Shown here: positions 52,885 through 61,232 of the stretch, in pieces
How the letters are laid out: each line of letters opens with the position of its first letter
Position numbering within the stretch: position 1 is the stretch's first letter
Source: JACZUI01 sp965216725
Lineage (GTDB): Bacteria; Actinomycetota; Acidimicrobiia; Spongiisociales; ZC4RG35
DNA: 64,000 bases
NCBI GenBank assembly: GCA_965216725.1
Contig: CBDCGI010000016.1
Span: 62,001 to 126,000, forward strand
Reading direction: 5' to 3'
Translations under genes and position numbers: made by a program
The notes under the pieces: generated by a model
What the model was told of the DNA's origin: nothing
Databases searched by the model: none
The model's input: the letters and a program-made list of their open reading frames with translations, nothing else

Positions 52885-53563
52885 CGGTGAATTTGTAGCC
52901 CACGCCGTGAACTGTCAGCAGATAGCGGGGATTGGCGGGGTCAGGCTCCAGCTTCTTACGCATGTTCTTGATATGGGTGTCAACGACCCGTTGCATCGAT
53001 TCGGTCGAGGAACCCCGAATCGCGGTCATCACCTGGCCTCTGGTGAAGACCCGGCCCGGTTGGTGGGCCAGCAACACTAAGACCTCGAACTCGGTTGCTG
53101 TCAGGGTGACCGCTCGACCTCCTGCCACCACGGTCCGTGTACTCGGGTCGATCTCGACGTCACCAACCCTCAACATCTCGGTCGTCACCTCGCCACCGGC
53201 TCTGCGTAGAACCGCCTTGACCCTGGCCACCAGCTCCCTGGGGCTGAAAGGCTTGACCACATAGTCATCAGCGCCGATCTCGAGCCCTACGATGCGATCG
53301 GTTTCCTCGCTACGCGCGGTGAGCATGATGATTGGCGTTTGCGATCTGGTCCGGATCGATCTGGCGACATCGAGGCCGTCCATACCCGGCAGGCCGACAT
53401 CAAGAATGAGAAGATCGGGTCGCTCCGAGCGTTCCAGGGCTACGGCGGCCGGGCCGGTCGCTGCAGTTATCACGTTGAAGCCCGCCTCGGTCAGGTAATC
53501 CCTCACGAGGCGGGTGATCTTCAACTCATCTTCAACCACGAGAACCCGCGTCACGGTTGCCAT
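52877..53563 (-). CDS. OmpR-family response regulator
   Basis: 228 residues from ATG 53563; a TTG at 53584 is in frame upstream. Receiver motifs are LVVEDELKITRLV, the phospho-acceptor in DLLILDVGLPGMDGL, IIMLTARSEE and DDYVVKPFSPREL. The winged helix contains LTATEFEVLVLLAHQPGRVFTRGQVMTAI and THIKNMRKKLEPD, ending LTVHGVGYKF. It is partnered with the overlapping kinase. The genes it controls are not evident. Confidence 0.92.
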   Translation of the reverse strand: MATVTRVLVVEDELKITRLVRDYLTEAGFNVITAATGPAAVALERSERPDLLILDVGLPGMDGLDVARSIRTRSQTPIIMLTARSEETDRIVGLEIGADDYVVKPFSPRELVARVKAVLRRAGGEVTTEMLRVGDVEIDPSTRTVVAGGRAVTLTATEFEVLVLLAHQPGRVFTRGQVMTAIRGSSTESMQRVVDTHIKNMRKKLEPDPANPRYLLTVHGVGYKFTDA

Positions 53564-53580
53564 TCTCGTGATCGACAGCA

Positions 53581-53955
53581 TCAACTGCTGCCTTCTTCAG
53601 GGGGTTCTCTCCCGTGTGCTCGGTCGTGCCAATCGGCCAGCCTATGTTCCATCCCTTTTCCAGGCCCGGGGTACCAGCCCCCGGGGCCGGGGTGGGGATG
53701 ATCGGGATCACGTCGCCATCTCCTCCGGAAGAAGATCTTGGAAATGAATCCGATGATCAGGAACAGGAAGAGCAGTTTGAAGAACAAGCCGAACAGCCCG
53801 AATCCAACCCAACCGGGGTAGGTGCGAACCACCTCAGCTCCGTTGTCCACCAGGCCCTGGTCATACCCAAGCTGGTAGACGCCGAATCCGGCCGCCACCA
53901 GGGCACCCAGTGCGAGGATGGCTAAGAACAACGAACCCCAAACACTTCGTCTCAC
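53581..53955 (-). CDS. small membrane protein of a two-component operon
   Basis: About 124 residues from GTG 53955, chosen for the AAAGGAG site 8 bp upstream. Two helices (about 8-28 and 45-70) flank a short loop, then basic RRRWRRD and a Pro/Gly/His-rich tail. It lies 17 bp before the response regulator gene and probably shares its transcript. Small membrane proteins in this place often modulate the kinase; no homologue is recognised. Confidence 0.7.
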   Translation of the reverse strand: MRRSVWGSLFLAILALGALVAAGFGVYQLGYDQGLVDNGAEVVRTYPGWVGFGLFGLFFKLLFLFLIIGFISKIFFRRRWRRDPDHPHPGPGGWYPGPGKGMEHRLADWHDRAHGREPPEEGSS

Positions 53956-54081
53956 GTTGCAAACTCCTTTCGCTCGAGACTCCTCCACCATGGGCCCTTG
54001 ATGTGAAGAAGATGTGTGGATTCAGTGGAGGCAGATATCGATGCACGACTCTGTTCCCGGATGCCAATACCCTGATCAGAC

Positions 54082-55173
54082 GTGTCATCTCCCACTCGTT
54101 TCCTGGGTGTATTGGTGGGCGGCGTCCTGGTTGGTGTCGCCTCCTTCTCGCTATGGCAGGACAGTGGTGAGGTCGTGCCTCCCGAGGCTCGGCTATCGAC
54201 GACCACGACCACCACGCTGCCGGCACCCACGTCCACAACCAGCCCACCTCCATCAACGACGCCGCCGCCAATCACCACAACCTTGGCTCCAAGGGGGGAG
54301 CTGGTGATACACGGGACCGGCGATGTGGCCGTCGATCCGGCCTACATCCCGGCGCTGGCTGCCGAGGGTTGGGACCATGCGTGGTCTGGCTTGGATGACA
54401 TCTTTCGAGACGACCATCTCACGGTGATCAACCTGGAGTGTGTGCCCTCCGACGACGGTGCGCCACTCGAAAAGGCGTTCACGTTCCGTTGTCCGACAGA
54501 GGCTCTTCCATCCGTTCGGTCCAATGGAGTCGACGTAGCCAACCAGGCAAACAATCACTCTCATGACTACGGCAAGGATGCGATGCTCGACGGTCGAGCG
54601 AACCTCGAAGCCAGCGGGATCGCATCAGTAGGGACTGGGGCCGACTACGACCAGGCAACCCAACCCGCCGTGTTCGAGATCGAAGGCTGGCGTGTCGCCG
54701 TTCTCGGCTTCGGGAGAAAGGCGGACTCCGAGAGCTGGTACGCAACCGACGAGCGGCCCGGCATGGCTGGCGCCGTGGACACCGACGCAATGGTGGACGT
54801 GATCTCGAAGACTGCGGCAAGTGCAGACCTTGTCATTGTCACGATTCATTGGGGAGTCGAACTGGATACGACTCCTAGGGCGGAGGATGTGGATCGGGCA
54901 GAGCGAATGGTGGCGGCTGGTGCCGACATCATCTTCGGACATCACTCTCACCGACTGCAGCCGCTGGAATTCATCGAGGGCAAGCCGGTCTTCTACAGCC
55001 TGGCCAATTTCGTCTGGCCCCACAACTCGGTACCGAGCGCCACCACCGCCGTGGGTCGTGTCGTGGTGAGCCCTGATGGCACCCTCGAAGCATGTCTCAT
55101 TCCGGCCTTTATCGAGACTCACGGCCATCCGGTTCTCACCGGCGAACCGTCGTGTGGCCCGGCCCTGCCATAA
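54082..55173 (+). CDS. CapA-family exported protein
   Basis: 363 residues, GTG start. A signal or anchor helix (about 6-25) is followed by a Thr/Pro/Ser linker (about 38-68). The CapA/metallophosphatase-like domain starts with LVIHGTGDVAVDP and includes VINLECVPS, SNGVDVANQANNHSHDYG, TIHWGVELD and a GHHSHRLQPLEFIEGKPVFYSLANFVW motif. The family includes poly-gamma-glutamate synthesis (CapA/PgsA) proteins with a calcineurin-like fold. The substrate is unknown. A second CapA gene begins at 63848. Confidence 0.88.
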   Translation: MSSPTRFLGVLVGGVLVGVASFSLWQDSGEVVPPEARLSTTTTTTLPAPTSTTSPPPSTTPPPITTTLAPRGELVIHGTGDVAVDPAYIPALAAEGWDHAWSGLDDIFRDDHLTVINLECVPSDDGAPLEKAFTFRCPTEALPSVRSNGVDVANQANNHSHDYGKDAMLDGRANLEASGIASVGTGADYDQATQPAVFEIEGWRVAVLGFGRKADSESWYATDERPGMAGAVDTDAMVDVISKTAASADLVIVTIHWGVELDTTPRAEDVDRAERMVAAGADIIFGHHSHRLQPLEFIEGKPVFYSLANFVWPHNSVPSATTAVGRVVVSPDGTLEACLIPAFIETHGHPVLTGEPSCGPALP

Positions 55174-55176
55174 CCC

Positions 55177-56766
55177 GTGAGGAGTGTCGCCGCCGTCGTT
55201 GGTTTCGGGCTTGTCGCCGGGCTGGTTGCATATGGCGGCTACCTGCTCATCGACCCCGATGAGGACAACGGCAGCGGCGCAGGGTCGAGTACCTCCAGCG
55301 TTCCTCCGCCGGCCGCTCCAGGCGATGTCACGACTAGCTCGGCCGGACCAGGCGCCTCCTACGTGCCAGACGCAACAGCGACCAGCATTGCCGAAGTTAC
55401 GACCACAACGGCAATCGACCGTCCCGTCGGTGAGATACCGGGGTGGACCGTCGGTCTTCCCTGGGGTTCTACTCCGGGAGTGACAATGTTCAGAGGCAAC
55501 CCGACACGCACCTACTACGGGGAAGGCCCGGTGCCCGAGAGCCCGGAGGTGGCTTGGGCATATCCGGAATCACCGATGTGTCGCACATCCAGCGTTGGCG
55601 GGGAGTCTCGGGTCTGGTGCGGCATGGGCTGGACAGGCCAGCCCGCGTTATGGGAGCGCTCTGACGGTGTGACCGAGCTCGTCTTCGGGGCCTATGACGG
55701 TGCGGTCCACTTCGTAGACGCCCAGACCGGGAACGATCTTCGACCTCCATTCACAACGGGAGACATCATCAAAGGCTCGGTCACGGTCGACCCCGACGGC
55801 TATCCGCTCGCCTATTTCGGCTCGAGGGACAACAAGCTGCGAATCATCGCCCTGGACCGAGACGAGGACAGGCTCTTGTGGTCCCTCGACGCCTCAGCCG
55901 TCGACGGGATCTGGAACAACGATTGGGACTCGAATCCGCTGGTGATCGACGACGTGATGTACGAAGGAGGGGAGAACGGCTGGTTCTTCGCCGTCCAGCT
56001 CAATCGTGGCTTTGACGACGACGGCCGGGTGGTCGTGGATCCAGTCATTCTGTTTCAGATGGCCGGATACAACGACGAGTTGATCGCAATGTCGGGCCGG
56101 AACGTCTCCATCGAGTCGTCGGTGGTGGCCTTTGAGGAGCGGGTCTACTACTCCAACTCGGGAGGTCGGATCGTTGGGCTCGACGTGTCGAACATCGCAT
56201 CTGGTGAGGCGCCGGTGGTCTTCGACTACTACGCCGGAGGCGACATCGACGCCACGATGGTGATCGACGAGGAGGGCATGTTGTACGCCGCCATCGAATA
56301 CGAGCCCTCTGAGATGGGCGTAGTTGAGAGGGACCGCGCTCTCGAGGTGGGTCAGCTGGTGAAGCTGGACCCGTATTCTCAGGGTGATCCGAGAGTGTGG
56401 GGGCTCGACCTCACGTCTGGCTCCGAAGACGCCGGTTCATGGTCGACGCCTGCCCTCGGGGATGGTGTGGTCTACGTCAACACACATCTCGGAGAGTTGC
56501 TGGCGGTCGATGCGGTGGATGGGGAGATTCTCTGGTCTGACAACGTGGGCTGGCACGCCTGGTCATCGCCCGTTCTCGTGGACCAACACCTCGTTACCGC
56601 TACCTGTCTCGGAGATCTCAGGTCTTACTCGCTCGTCGACCCCCGAAATCCCGAGCTGGAGTGGACCCTCGATCTGGGAGGCACCTGCATCGAAGCCACT
56701 CCGGTGGTCTGGAAAGGCCGCATATACATCGGCGCGCGGGACGGGTACTTGCGTGCGATCGGCTGA
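55177..56766 (+). CDS. exported PQQ-like beta-propeller protein
   Basis: 529 residues, GTG start, 3 bp after the CapA-like gene. One N-terminal helix anchors a Ser/Thr/Pro linker (about 32-85), then repeated beta-propeller blades, for example GAYDGAVHFVDAQTGNDL, YFGSRDNKLRIIALDRDED, YVNTHLGELLAVDAVDGEILWSD and YIGARDGYLRAIG. There is no obvious PQQ-enzyme active site, so it is probably a binding or scaffold protein outside the membrane (BamB-like fold). Likely co-expressed with the CapA-like gene. Confidence 0.8.
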   Translation: MRSVAAVVGFGLVAGLVAYGGYLLIDPDEDNGSGAGSSTSSVPPPAAPGDVTTSSAGPGASYVPDATATSIAEVTTTTAIDRPVGEIPGWTVGLPWGSTPGVTMFRGNPTRTYYGEGPVPESPEVAWAYPESPMCRTSSVGGESRVWCGMGWTGQPALWERSDGVTELVFGAYDGAVHFVDAQTGNDLRPPFTTGDIIKGSVTVDPDGYPLAYFGSRDNKLRIIALDRDEDRLLWSLDASAVDGIWNNDWDSNPLVIDDVMYEGGENGWFFAVQLNRGFDDDGRVVVDPVILFQMAGYNDELIAMSGRNVSIESSVVAFEERVYYSNSGGRIVGLDVSNIASGEAPVVFDYYAGGDIDATMVIDEEGMLYAAIEYEPSEMGVVERDRALEVGQLVKLDPYSQGDPRVWGLDLTSGSEDAGSWSTPALGDGVVYVNTHLGELLAVDAVDGEILWSDNVGWHAWSSPVLVDQHLVTATCLGDLRSYSLVDPRNPELEWTLDLGGTCIEATPVVWKGRIYIGARDGYLRAIG

Positions 56767-56814
56767 AGCATTGAGCGCGCTTTCCGGAGCTCCGGCCATA
56801 TCATCTCTGCGCTC

Positions 56815-57336
56815 GTGAAACACCTCCTCGCCGTGACAATTGTCCTGGTTGTCGGCTGTGGGAGTGGAGATTCGGGAGTGAGCACGACTGTCGCACCGGA
56901 GACGACCTCATCAACCGTGGTCACGACCACCTCAGAGGTCCCACCGCCGGTTGAGTGCCCACCGGCCCCGTACGAGCTGGATTATCTCCCCGCCGGGGTG
57001 GGCCAAGACACCCTCGATCCCGCCGAGATAGAGCCGGACGTTTGGACATCGGTGGGAGGCACCAGCACGACATTCTGGGGTGACGAGCAGGGTCAGGTCG
57101 CGATCGCTCTGATTCGAGGCACACTGCCCGCAGTCGATTGGCCCGGTGAGAAGGGCGAAATCGATATCGACGGCACTCCCGGGGTGGTCGGGCCCCACGA
57201 AGACGGAACATGGGTTGCCGGATGGTTCGAGCAGCCGGGCGAGCGTTGTGACCTGTATTCGATGGTCTTCTATCCGCCCGTGGCCCCTGCGGACGTCGAA
57301 CAAACTCTCGATGGCATGAACCGCGTCGGCGGGTAG
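56815..57336 (+). CDS. lipoprotein of unknown function
   Basis: 173 residues, GTG start. Lipobox region VLVVGCGSG, Thr/Ser/Val/Pro linker (about 23-48), then a small domain with four Cys in the mature part (CPPAP early and RCDLYS late, among others). No family is recognised. It follows the propeller gene at 48 bp and precedes the TauE-like gene by 5 bp. Its linker resembles those of the CapA and propeller proteins, suggesting a common envelope role. Confidence 0.7.
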   Translation: MKHLLAVTIVLVVGCGSGDSGVSTTVAPETTSSTVVTTTSEVPPPVECPPAPYELDYLPAGVGQDTLDPAEIEPDVWTSVGGTSTTFWGDEQGQVAIALIRGTLPAVDWPGEKGEIDIDGTPGVVGPHEDGTWVAGWFEQPGERCDLYSMVFYPPVAPADVEQTLDGMNRVGG

Positions 57337-57341
57337 CCGAG

Positions 57342-58025
57342 GTGCCGTTGGAGATTTGGCTGTTGGCCCTGGTGGTGACTGCAATCGCAGCATTCGTTCA
57401 GGGCACGGTCGGCCTCGGATATGCCGTGGTGGCGGTTCCGATCCTGGCCCTGCTCGACTCGTCTTTGGTCCCGGTTCCCCAGCTTCTCACCGCCCTGCCT
57501 CTCACTCTGGTGATGCTGTGGAGGGAGCGCGGAGACGTCGATTTCAGTGGAGTCGGCTGGCTCATCGCAGGACGTGTCCCCGGAGCCGCTATCGGGGTGC
57601 TGCTCCTTGCAATCGCCACCCAACGTGCTCTCGACCTGCTGATCGGTTCCATGGTGCTCATCGGCGTGGCAATTCTCGCCTCCGGTGTCAGCGTTCGACG
57701 TGTCCCTGTGACTCAATTCGGGGCTGGTTTGGCGTCGGGCACGACCGGGCTCGTGGCCGGCATCGGAGGGCCACCCACAGCTCTTCTCTACTCGACTGCA
57801 GAGGCGGCGACGATCCGATCGACGCTGGCCGCCGTCTTCTCAATCGGGGTCTCGATCTCGGTCGGAGTCAGATTCAGCACCGGCAATGCCACGGCTTCTG
57901 ACTTGGAGATTGCCGCGGTCTTGCTACCTGCAGTGCTCGGCGGTTGGTGGCTTTCGACACTGCTCAAGGACAGGATCCCCAAGGAGAGAGTCCGGGCCGC
58001 GGTTCTCACCCTTTCCGCCGTGTAG
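57342..58025 (+). CDS. TauE/SafE-family membrane protein
   Basis: 227 residues with six or seven helices. The N-terminal IAAFVQGTVGLGYAVVAVPIL and the central TTGLVAGIGGPPTALLYST repeat are the paired motifs of the TauE/SafE (sulfite or organosulfonate exporter) family. It should be a small-anion exporter; the actual substrate cannot be told. It is the last gene before the ArsR-AHSA1 gene. Confidence 0.85.
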   Translation: MPLEIWLLALVVTAIAAFVQGTVGLGYAVVAVPILALLDSSLVPVPQLLTALPLTLVMLWRERGDVDFSGVGWLIAGRVPGAAIGVLLLAIATQRALDLLIGSMVLIGVAILASGVSVRRVPVTQFGAGLASGTTGLVAGIGGPPTALLYSTAEAATIRSTLAAVFSIGVSISVGVRFSTGNATASDLEIAAVLLPAVLGGWWLSTLLKDRIPKERVRAAVLTLSAV

Positions 58026-58141
58026 CCGCTCGGTTGGCCCGTGCTCGTAGCATGGCTCGTGCGATGCGGCTCTCCCCGGTTCGAGAGGCAGCCAGATTGG
58101 TCCAGCAGCTGCCGAAGGTGGAAGTCGCCGAGGAGGCGGTC

Positions 58142-58170
58142 TTGACTTACCGTAAGTAACTGCTTACTAT
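58142..58170 (+). promoter_or_regulatory. sigma-70-type promoter with overlapping operator, leaderless
   Basis: TTGACT (58142-58147) and TACTAT (58165-58170) are separated by exactly 17 bp. The ATG of the next gene is 6 bp after the -10 box, so transcription should start at or next to the start codon. Between the boxes CTTAC-C-GTAAG and GTAAG-N6-CTTAC repeats overlap, forming a palindromic operator suited to an ArsR-type dimer. Confidence 0.8.
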
Positions 58171-58176
58171 AGGGCC

Positions 58177-58932
58177 ATGGTAGATGCTCAGCTCGAAGCG
58201 CTTGGAGTCGAGACGAGACGTCTCATTTACCAGATGCTGCACGAGCGTCCCCGGTCGGTCCAGGAGTTGGCAGATGGCCTACCCGTTTCCCGGCCGGCAG
58301 TTTCCCAACATCTCAAGGTGTTGGTCGACGCCGGGCTCGCCCAGTCCTCGGCCCTAGGCACCAGACACATCTACTCGATCGATCCAGCCGGAGTCGGTCT
58401 TCTCCGTGCCTGGACCGACGGGATGTGGGATGAAGCCATCGACAGTTTCACCGTGTTCGCACAGAGAAAGGAAAAGGACATGCTGGCAGAGGAAATCAAA
58501 GTGGAGCCAATCGTCAAGTCGAGGAATCTGACGCTGAGCGCCGACCGGGCTTTTCAGTTGTTCACCGAGAAGATCGCCGAGTGGTGGCCACTCTCAACTC
58601 ATTCCATTGGAGCCGACAAGGCAGTGTCGGTGCGCATCGAAGCCCGCGTGGGGGGCAAGATCCTGGAGACGATGACAGACGGCGAAGAGTGCGAATGGGG
58701 GACCGTCACAAACTGGGAGCAGGGCCGAAGACTCGAATTCACCTGGCACCCAGGTCGAGACGAAGAGGAGCAGACCCAGGTGGAGCTGAGGTTCCGGGAG
58801 GTGGGCGACGGGTGCGAGATGATCCTGATCCATACCGGCTGGGAGGTTCGCGGCGATCGTGCCATGGAAGCCCGGTCAAGCTACGACGCCGGCTGGGACT
58901 TGGTGCTGGCCAATTTCGAGAACGCAATATGA
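58177..58932 (+). CDS. ArsR-type HTH fused to AHSA1/SRPBCC domain
   Basis: 251 residues. Residues 1-95 are an ArsR-family winged helix (LGVETRRLIYQMLHERPRSVQELADGLPVSRPAVSQHLKVLVDAGL). From about 112 an AHSA1-type START/SRPBCC domain follows (SRNLTLSADRAFQLFTEKIAEWWPL, HPGRDEEEQTQVELRFREVGDGCEMILIHTGWE). In other actinobacteria these two are usually separate genes in one operon; here they are one protein. The hydrophobic pocket could bind a ligand that controls DNA binding. No ribosome site precedes the ATG; a leaderless promoter does. Autorepression is likely. Confidence 0.9.
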   Translation: MVDAQLEALGVETRRLIYQMLHERPRSVQELADGLPVSRPAVSQHLKVLVDAGLAQSSALGTRHIYSIDPAGVGLLRAWTDGMWDEAIDSFTVFAQRKEKDMLAEEIKVEPIVKSRNLTLSADRAFQLFTEKIAEWWPLSTHSIGADKAVSVRIEARVGGKILETMTDGEECEWGTVTNWEQGRRLEFTWHPGRDEEEQTQVELRFREVGDGCEMILIHTGWEVRGDRAMEARSSYDAGWDLVLANFENAI

Positions 58933-58935
58933 CAA

Positions 58936-58961
58936 AGGGCCCCGTTTAGAGACGGGGCCCT
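58936..58961. terminator. bidirectional terminator
   Basis: AGGGCCCCGT and ACGGGGCCCT make a perfect 10-bp stem with loop TTAGAG, 4 bp after the ArsR-AHSA1 stop and 33 bp from the end of the convergent SPFH gene. Confidence 0.8.
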
Positions 58962-58993
58962 CTGTGAGCTTTTCAGCCTTTACCGTTTGTGAT

Positions 58994-59917
58994 TCATGAG
59001 GCCTCTTCTGACGCCTCTTTGAACATCTCACCGATCGCCGCCACGCTCCCCAGGACACCAGACGTGTCCAAGGGAAGGAAGATCTTGGTCGCCTTGCCGT
59101 CGGCCACCCCTTGCAGGGTCTCTAGATAGCGGATAGCGATCAGATCTGGCGTCGGGTCTCCGGTGTGGATCGCCGCGAACACCCTTTCGATCGCCTGGCC
59201 TTCACCTTCGGCGACTGTCAGCTTCTGGTATTTCTCGGCGTCGGCAACCCTCTTGATCGCCTCGGCCTGACCGTCGGCCTCGAGGACCTGGCTCTCCTTG
59301 ACGCCTTCCGCCCTGAGGATGGCCGCACGCTTCAGACCTTCGGCCTCGGTGACGGCGGCTCGCCGGTCACGTTCGGCCTTCATCTGACGGTGCATGGCGT
59401 CGGTCACATCGACGGGTGGCTCGATCCGCTGAATCTCCACGCGGACCACTCGCACACCCCACTTGTCTGTGGCGTCGTCCAGGATCTGGCGCAGCTTGGC
59501 GTTGATCACTTCCCGTGAGGTCAGGGCAGCGTCGAGATCGAGATCACCGACCACGTTCCTCAGGTTGGTCTGAGCCAGCTTGGTGACCGCCAGGATGAAG
59601 TTCCCCACGTTGTACTGGAGCTTCACGGGGTCGGTTGCCTCGTAGTAGATGACGGCATCGACCGTCACCACCACGTTGTCTTTGGTGATCACTTCCTGCG
59701 GTGGGACGTCGATGACCTGCTCGCGCATGTCGACTTTGGTCAACCGCTTGACGAAGGGCATAACCCATCTCAGGCCGCTGTCTACGGTGCGCTGGTAGCG
59801 CCCGAGGAACTCGATGAGCCCCTTCTCGTAGGGACGCACCACCTTGAAACCGGCGGCCACGACGAGGATCAGACCTGCGCCGAGGATGATGAACAGGATC
59901 ACAAAGGGATCCATCAT
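58994..59917 (-). CDS. SPFH/stomatin-like membrane protein
   Basis: 307 residues. One N-terminal helix (FVILFIILGAGLILVVAAGFKVV), then a band-7 domain (VRPYEKGLIEFLGRYQRTVDSGLRWVMPF, TKDNVVVTVDAVIYYEATDPVKLQYNV). A coiled coil rich in Ala, Glu and Lys (about 175-240) and a C-terminal part follow. It forms large membrane-surface oligomers that organise proteases and lipids. It is downstream of the HAAS-NfeD gene, and SPFH with NfeD is a well-known functional pair. Confidence 0.93.
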   Translation of the reverse strand: MMDPFVILFIILGAGLILVVAAGFKVVRPYEKGLIEFLGRYQRTVDSGLRWVMPFVKRLTKVDMREQVIDVPPQEVITKDNVVVTVDAVIYYEATDPVKLQYNVGNFILAVTKLAQTNLRNVVGDLDLDAALTSREVINAKLRQILDDATDKWGVRVVRVEIQRIEPPVDVTDAMHRQMKAERDRRAAVTEAEGLKRAAILRAEGVKESQVLEADGQAEAIKRVADAEKYQKLTVAEGEGQAIERVFAAIHTGDPTPDLIAIRYLETLQGVADGKATKIFLPLDTSGVLGSVAAIGEMFKEASEEAS

Positions 59918-59942
59918 TTCTTCCTTTCTCTAATACCTATTC

Positions 59943-60728
59943 CTACTCCTCGAGTCGCTCGACTATCAGCCGAGCACCCTGGACTTCTGTGACGATTATT
60001 CGCTCTCCTGCGGAGATCGATTGCGGCGCCGATGCCCGCCACTCCTCGCGAAGAATGCGGACCATGCCGGCCCCGGTCATGGGATCGATGTCCTCCAGAA
60101 CGAGCCCTATCTCCCCGACCCATCGATTGGCACCCACCTTGGGCTGCTCCTCCTCGTCCTGGCGTCGGATGAATCGCTGGAGATAGGTCAGCGAGATGAT
60201 GGAAAGGCCAAAGAACACCAGCCACTGCGCTATGCCGCCTGCTCCCACCCAGCCGAGCACGGCTGCTCCGGCGGCGCCGATCGCAAAGGGTAGGAGGAAG
60301 AAGCCGGCGGTGAAGATCTCACCGATGGCAAGTGCAACCGCCAGCCCTGTCCACAGCCATCGCCAAATCTCATTGTCCACGTTGTCTCCTCCTTGTCCTG
60401 CCACGGCCGCTGCCGCTACCAGAGCGACGGCGCCGATGCCCATGAGAGTCGTGTCCCTCCTGGTCTGCCGATCTCTTTCTGTTTTTCCTGACTGAACATC
60501 GAACCACGTTGCAGTGGACGACGTCCGCCTCCGATGCTCCGCAGCCCAGCTCTCTGCAAACGCGGCGGGGTCGCGGCCAATGACGTCTTCGAGGGTATGA
60601 CCCTCTGCAGCGGCCTCGTCGAGATGCTGGTCGAGTTCGAGACGCATCTCCGAGATCGCCTTCGGAGGCACTCGAGTCTCCCGCCAAAAGCGGTCGATCT
60701 CGATGAGAACTGCCTCACGTTTATCCAT
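59943..60728 (-). CDS. HAAS-domain/NfeD fusion membrane protein
   Basis: 261 residues. Residues about 1-70 (SEMRLELDQHLDEAAAEGHTLEDVIGRDPAAFAESWAAE) match HAAS/DUF1700 signal domains, which typically follow PadR regulators. Four helices (about 95-185) lead to a C-terminal NfeD OB-fold (WVGEIGLVLEDIDPMTGAGMVRILREEWRA, ERIIVTEVQGARLIVERL). It is a short NfeD lacking the protease domain. Its ATG overlaps the padR stop by 8 bp and spfh lies downstream. Joining the two modules in one protein ties PadR control to the NfeD/SPFH pair. Confidence 0.85.
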   Translation of the reverse strand: MDKREAVLIEIDRFWRETRVPPKAISEMRLELDQHLDEAAAEGHTLEDVIGRDPAAFAESWAAEHRRRTSSTATWFDVQSGKTERDRQTRRDTTLMGIGAVALVAAAAVAGQGGDNVDNEIWRWLWTGLAVALAIGEIFTAGFFLLPFAIGAAGAAVLGWVGAGGIAQWLVFFGLSIISLTYLQRFIRRQDEEEQPKVGANRWVGEIGLVLEDIDPMTGAGMVRILREEWRASAPQSISAGERIIVTEVQGARLIVERLEE

Positions 60729-61071
60729 TGTTGCTGTCCATTACCTCGTCCACCGAATCTCTGAAGCCGATCCAATCCTCACGCCACCTGGCCAGCGCCG
60801 ATTTCCCGGCTTCAGACATCCGGTAGTACTTGCGAGCGGGACCCTCCGAGCTCTGCACCAAGTACCCCTCGATCATCTCCTGTTTCTGCAGCCGAGACAG
60901 GACGGGGTAAATCGAGCCCTCGCTGGCCAGCTCCAAGCCTCGCTCGTTGAGCTTGCGAACCATCTCATATCCGTATGACGCTTCGTCCTCGATTATCGAG
61001 AGCAAACACATGTCGAGCACTCCGTGCAGGAGTTGTGTGCTCCGGTCTTGCCCGGTGTTCCCAGGTACCAT
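60721..61071 (-). CDS. PadR-family transcriptional regulator
   Basis: 116 residues from ATG 61071. The PadR winged helix is LLHGVLDMCLLSIIEDEASYGYEMVRKL, EGSIYPVLSRLQKQEMIEGYLVQSSEGPARKYYRMSEAGKSAL. It is the first gene of the PadR, HAAS-NfeD, SPFH operon and probably represses it until a signal arrives. A TTGACA lies about 40 bp upstream on its strand, with TATAAC close to the ATG, but the spacing between them (23 bp) is too long for a simple pair. It is divergent from clpB. Confidence 0.9.
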   Translation of the reverse strand: MVPGNTGQDRSTQLLHGVLDMCLLSIIEDEASYGYEMVRKLNERGLELASEGSIYPVLSRLQKQEMIEGYLVQSSEGPARKYYRMSEAGKSALARWREDWIGFRDSVDEVMDSNNG

Positions 61072-61181
61072 GTTATACAGAGTACTAGGAATTGCCCATT
61101 TGTCAAAGACGCAAGAGAGTGAGTCCTGGCGGTCCGCCAGTCTGTCGACAACGGAATCGCAGGCAGGTATTGCCATTCTCC

Positions 61182-61218
61182 GATAAGATTTGATATACTT
61201 AGACTCAGATTTCTTATC
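61182..61218. promoter_or_regulatory. inverted repeat upstream of clpB
   Basis: GATAAGA (61182-61188) and TCTTATC (61212-61218) are exact inverted arms 23 bp apart in an AT-rich stretch that must hold the clpB promoter. They do not match the HspR-binding HAIR sequence. They may bind a heat-shock or other regulator. Confidence 0.45.
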
Positions 61219-61232
61219 AACAAGGGACAAAG

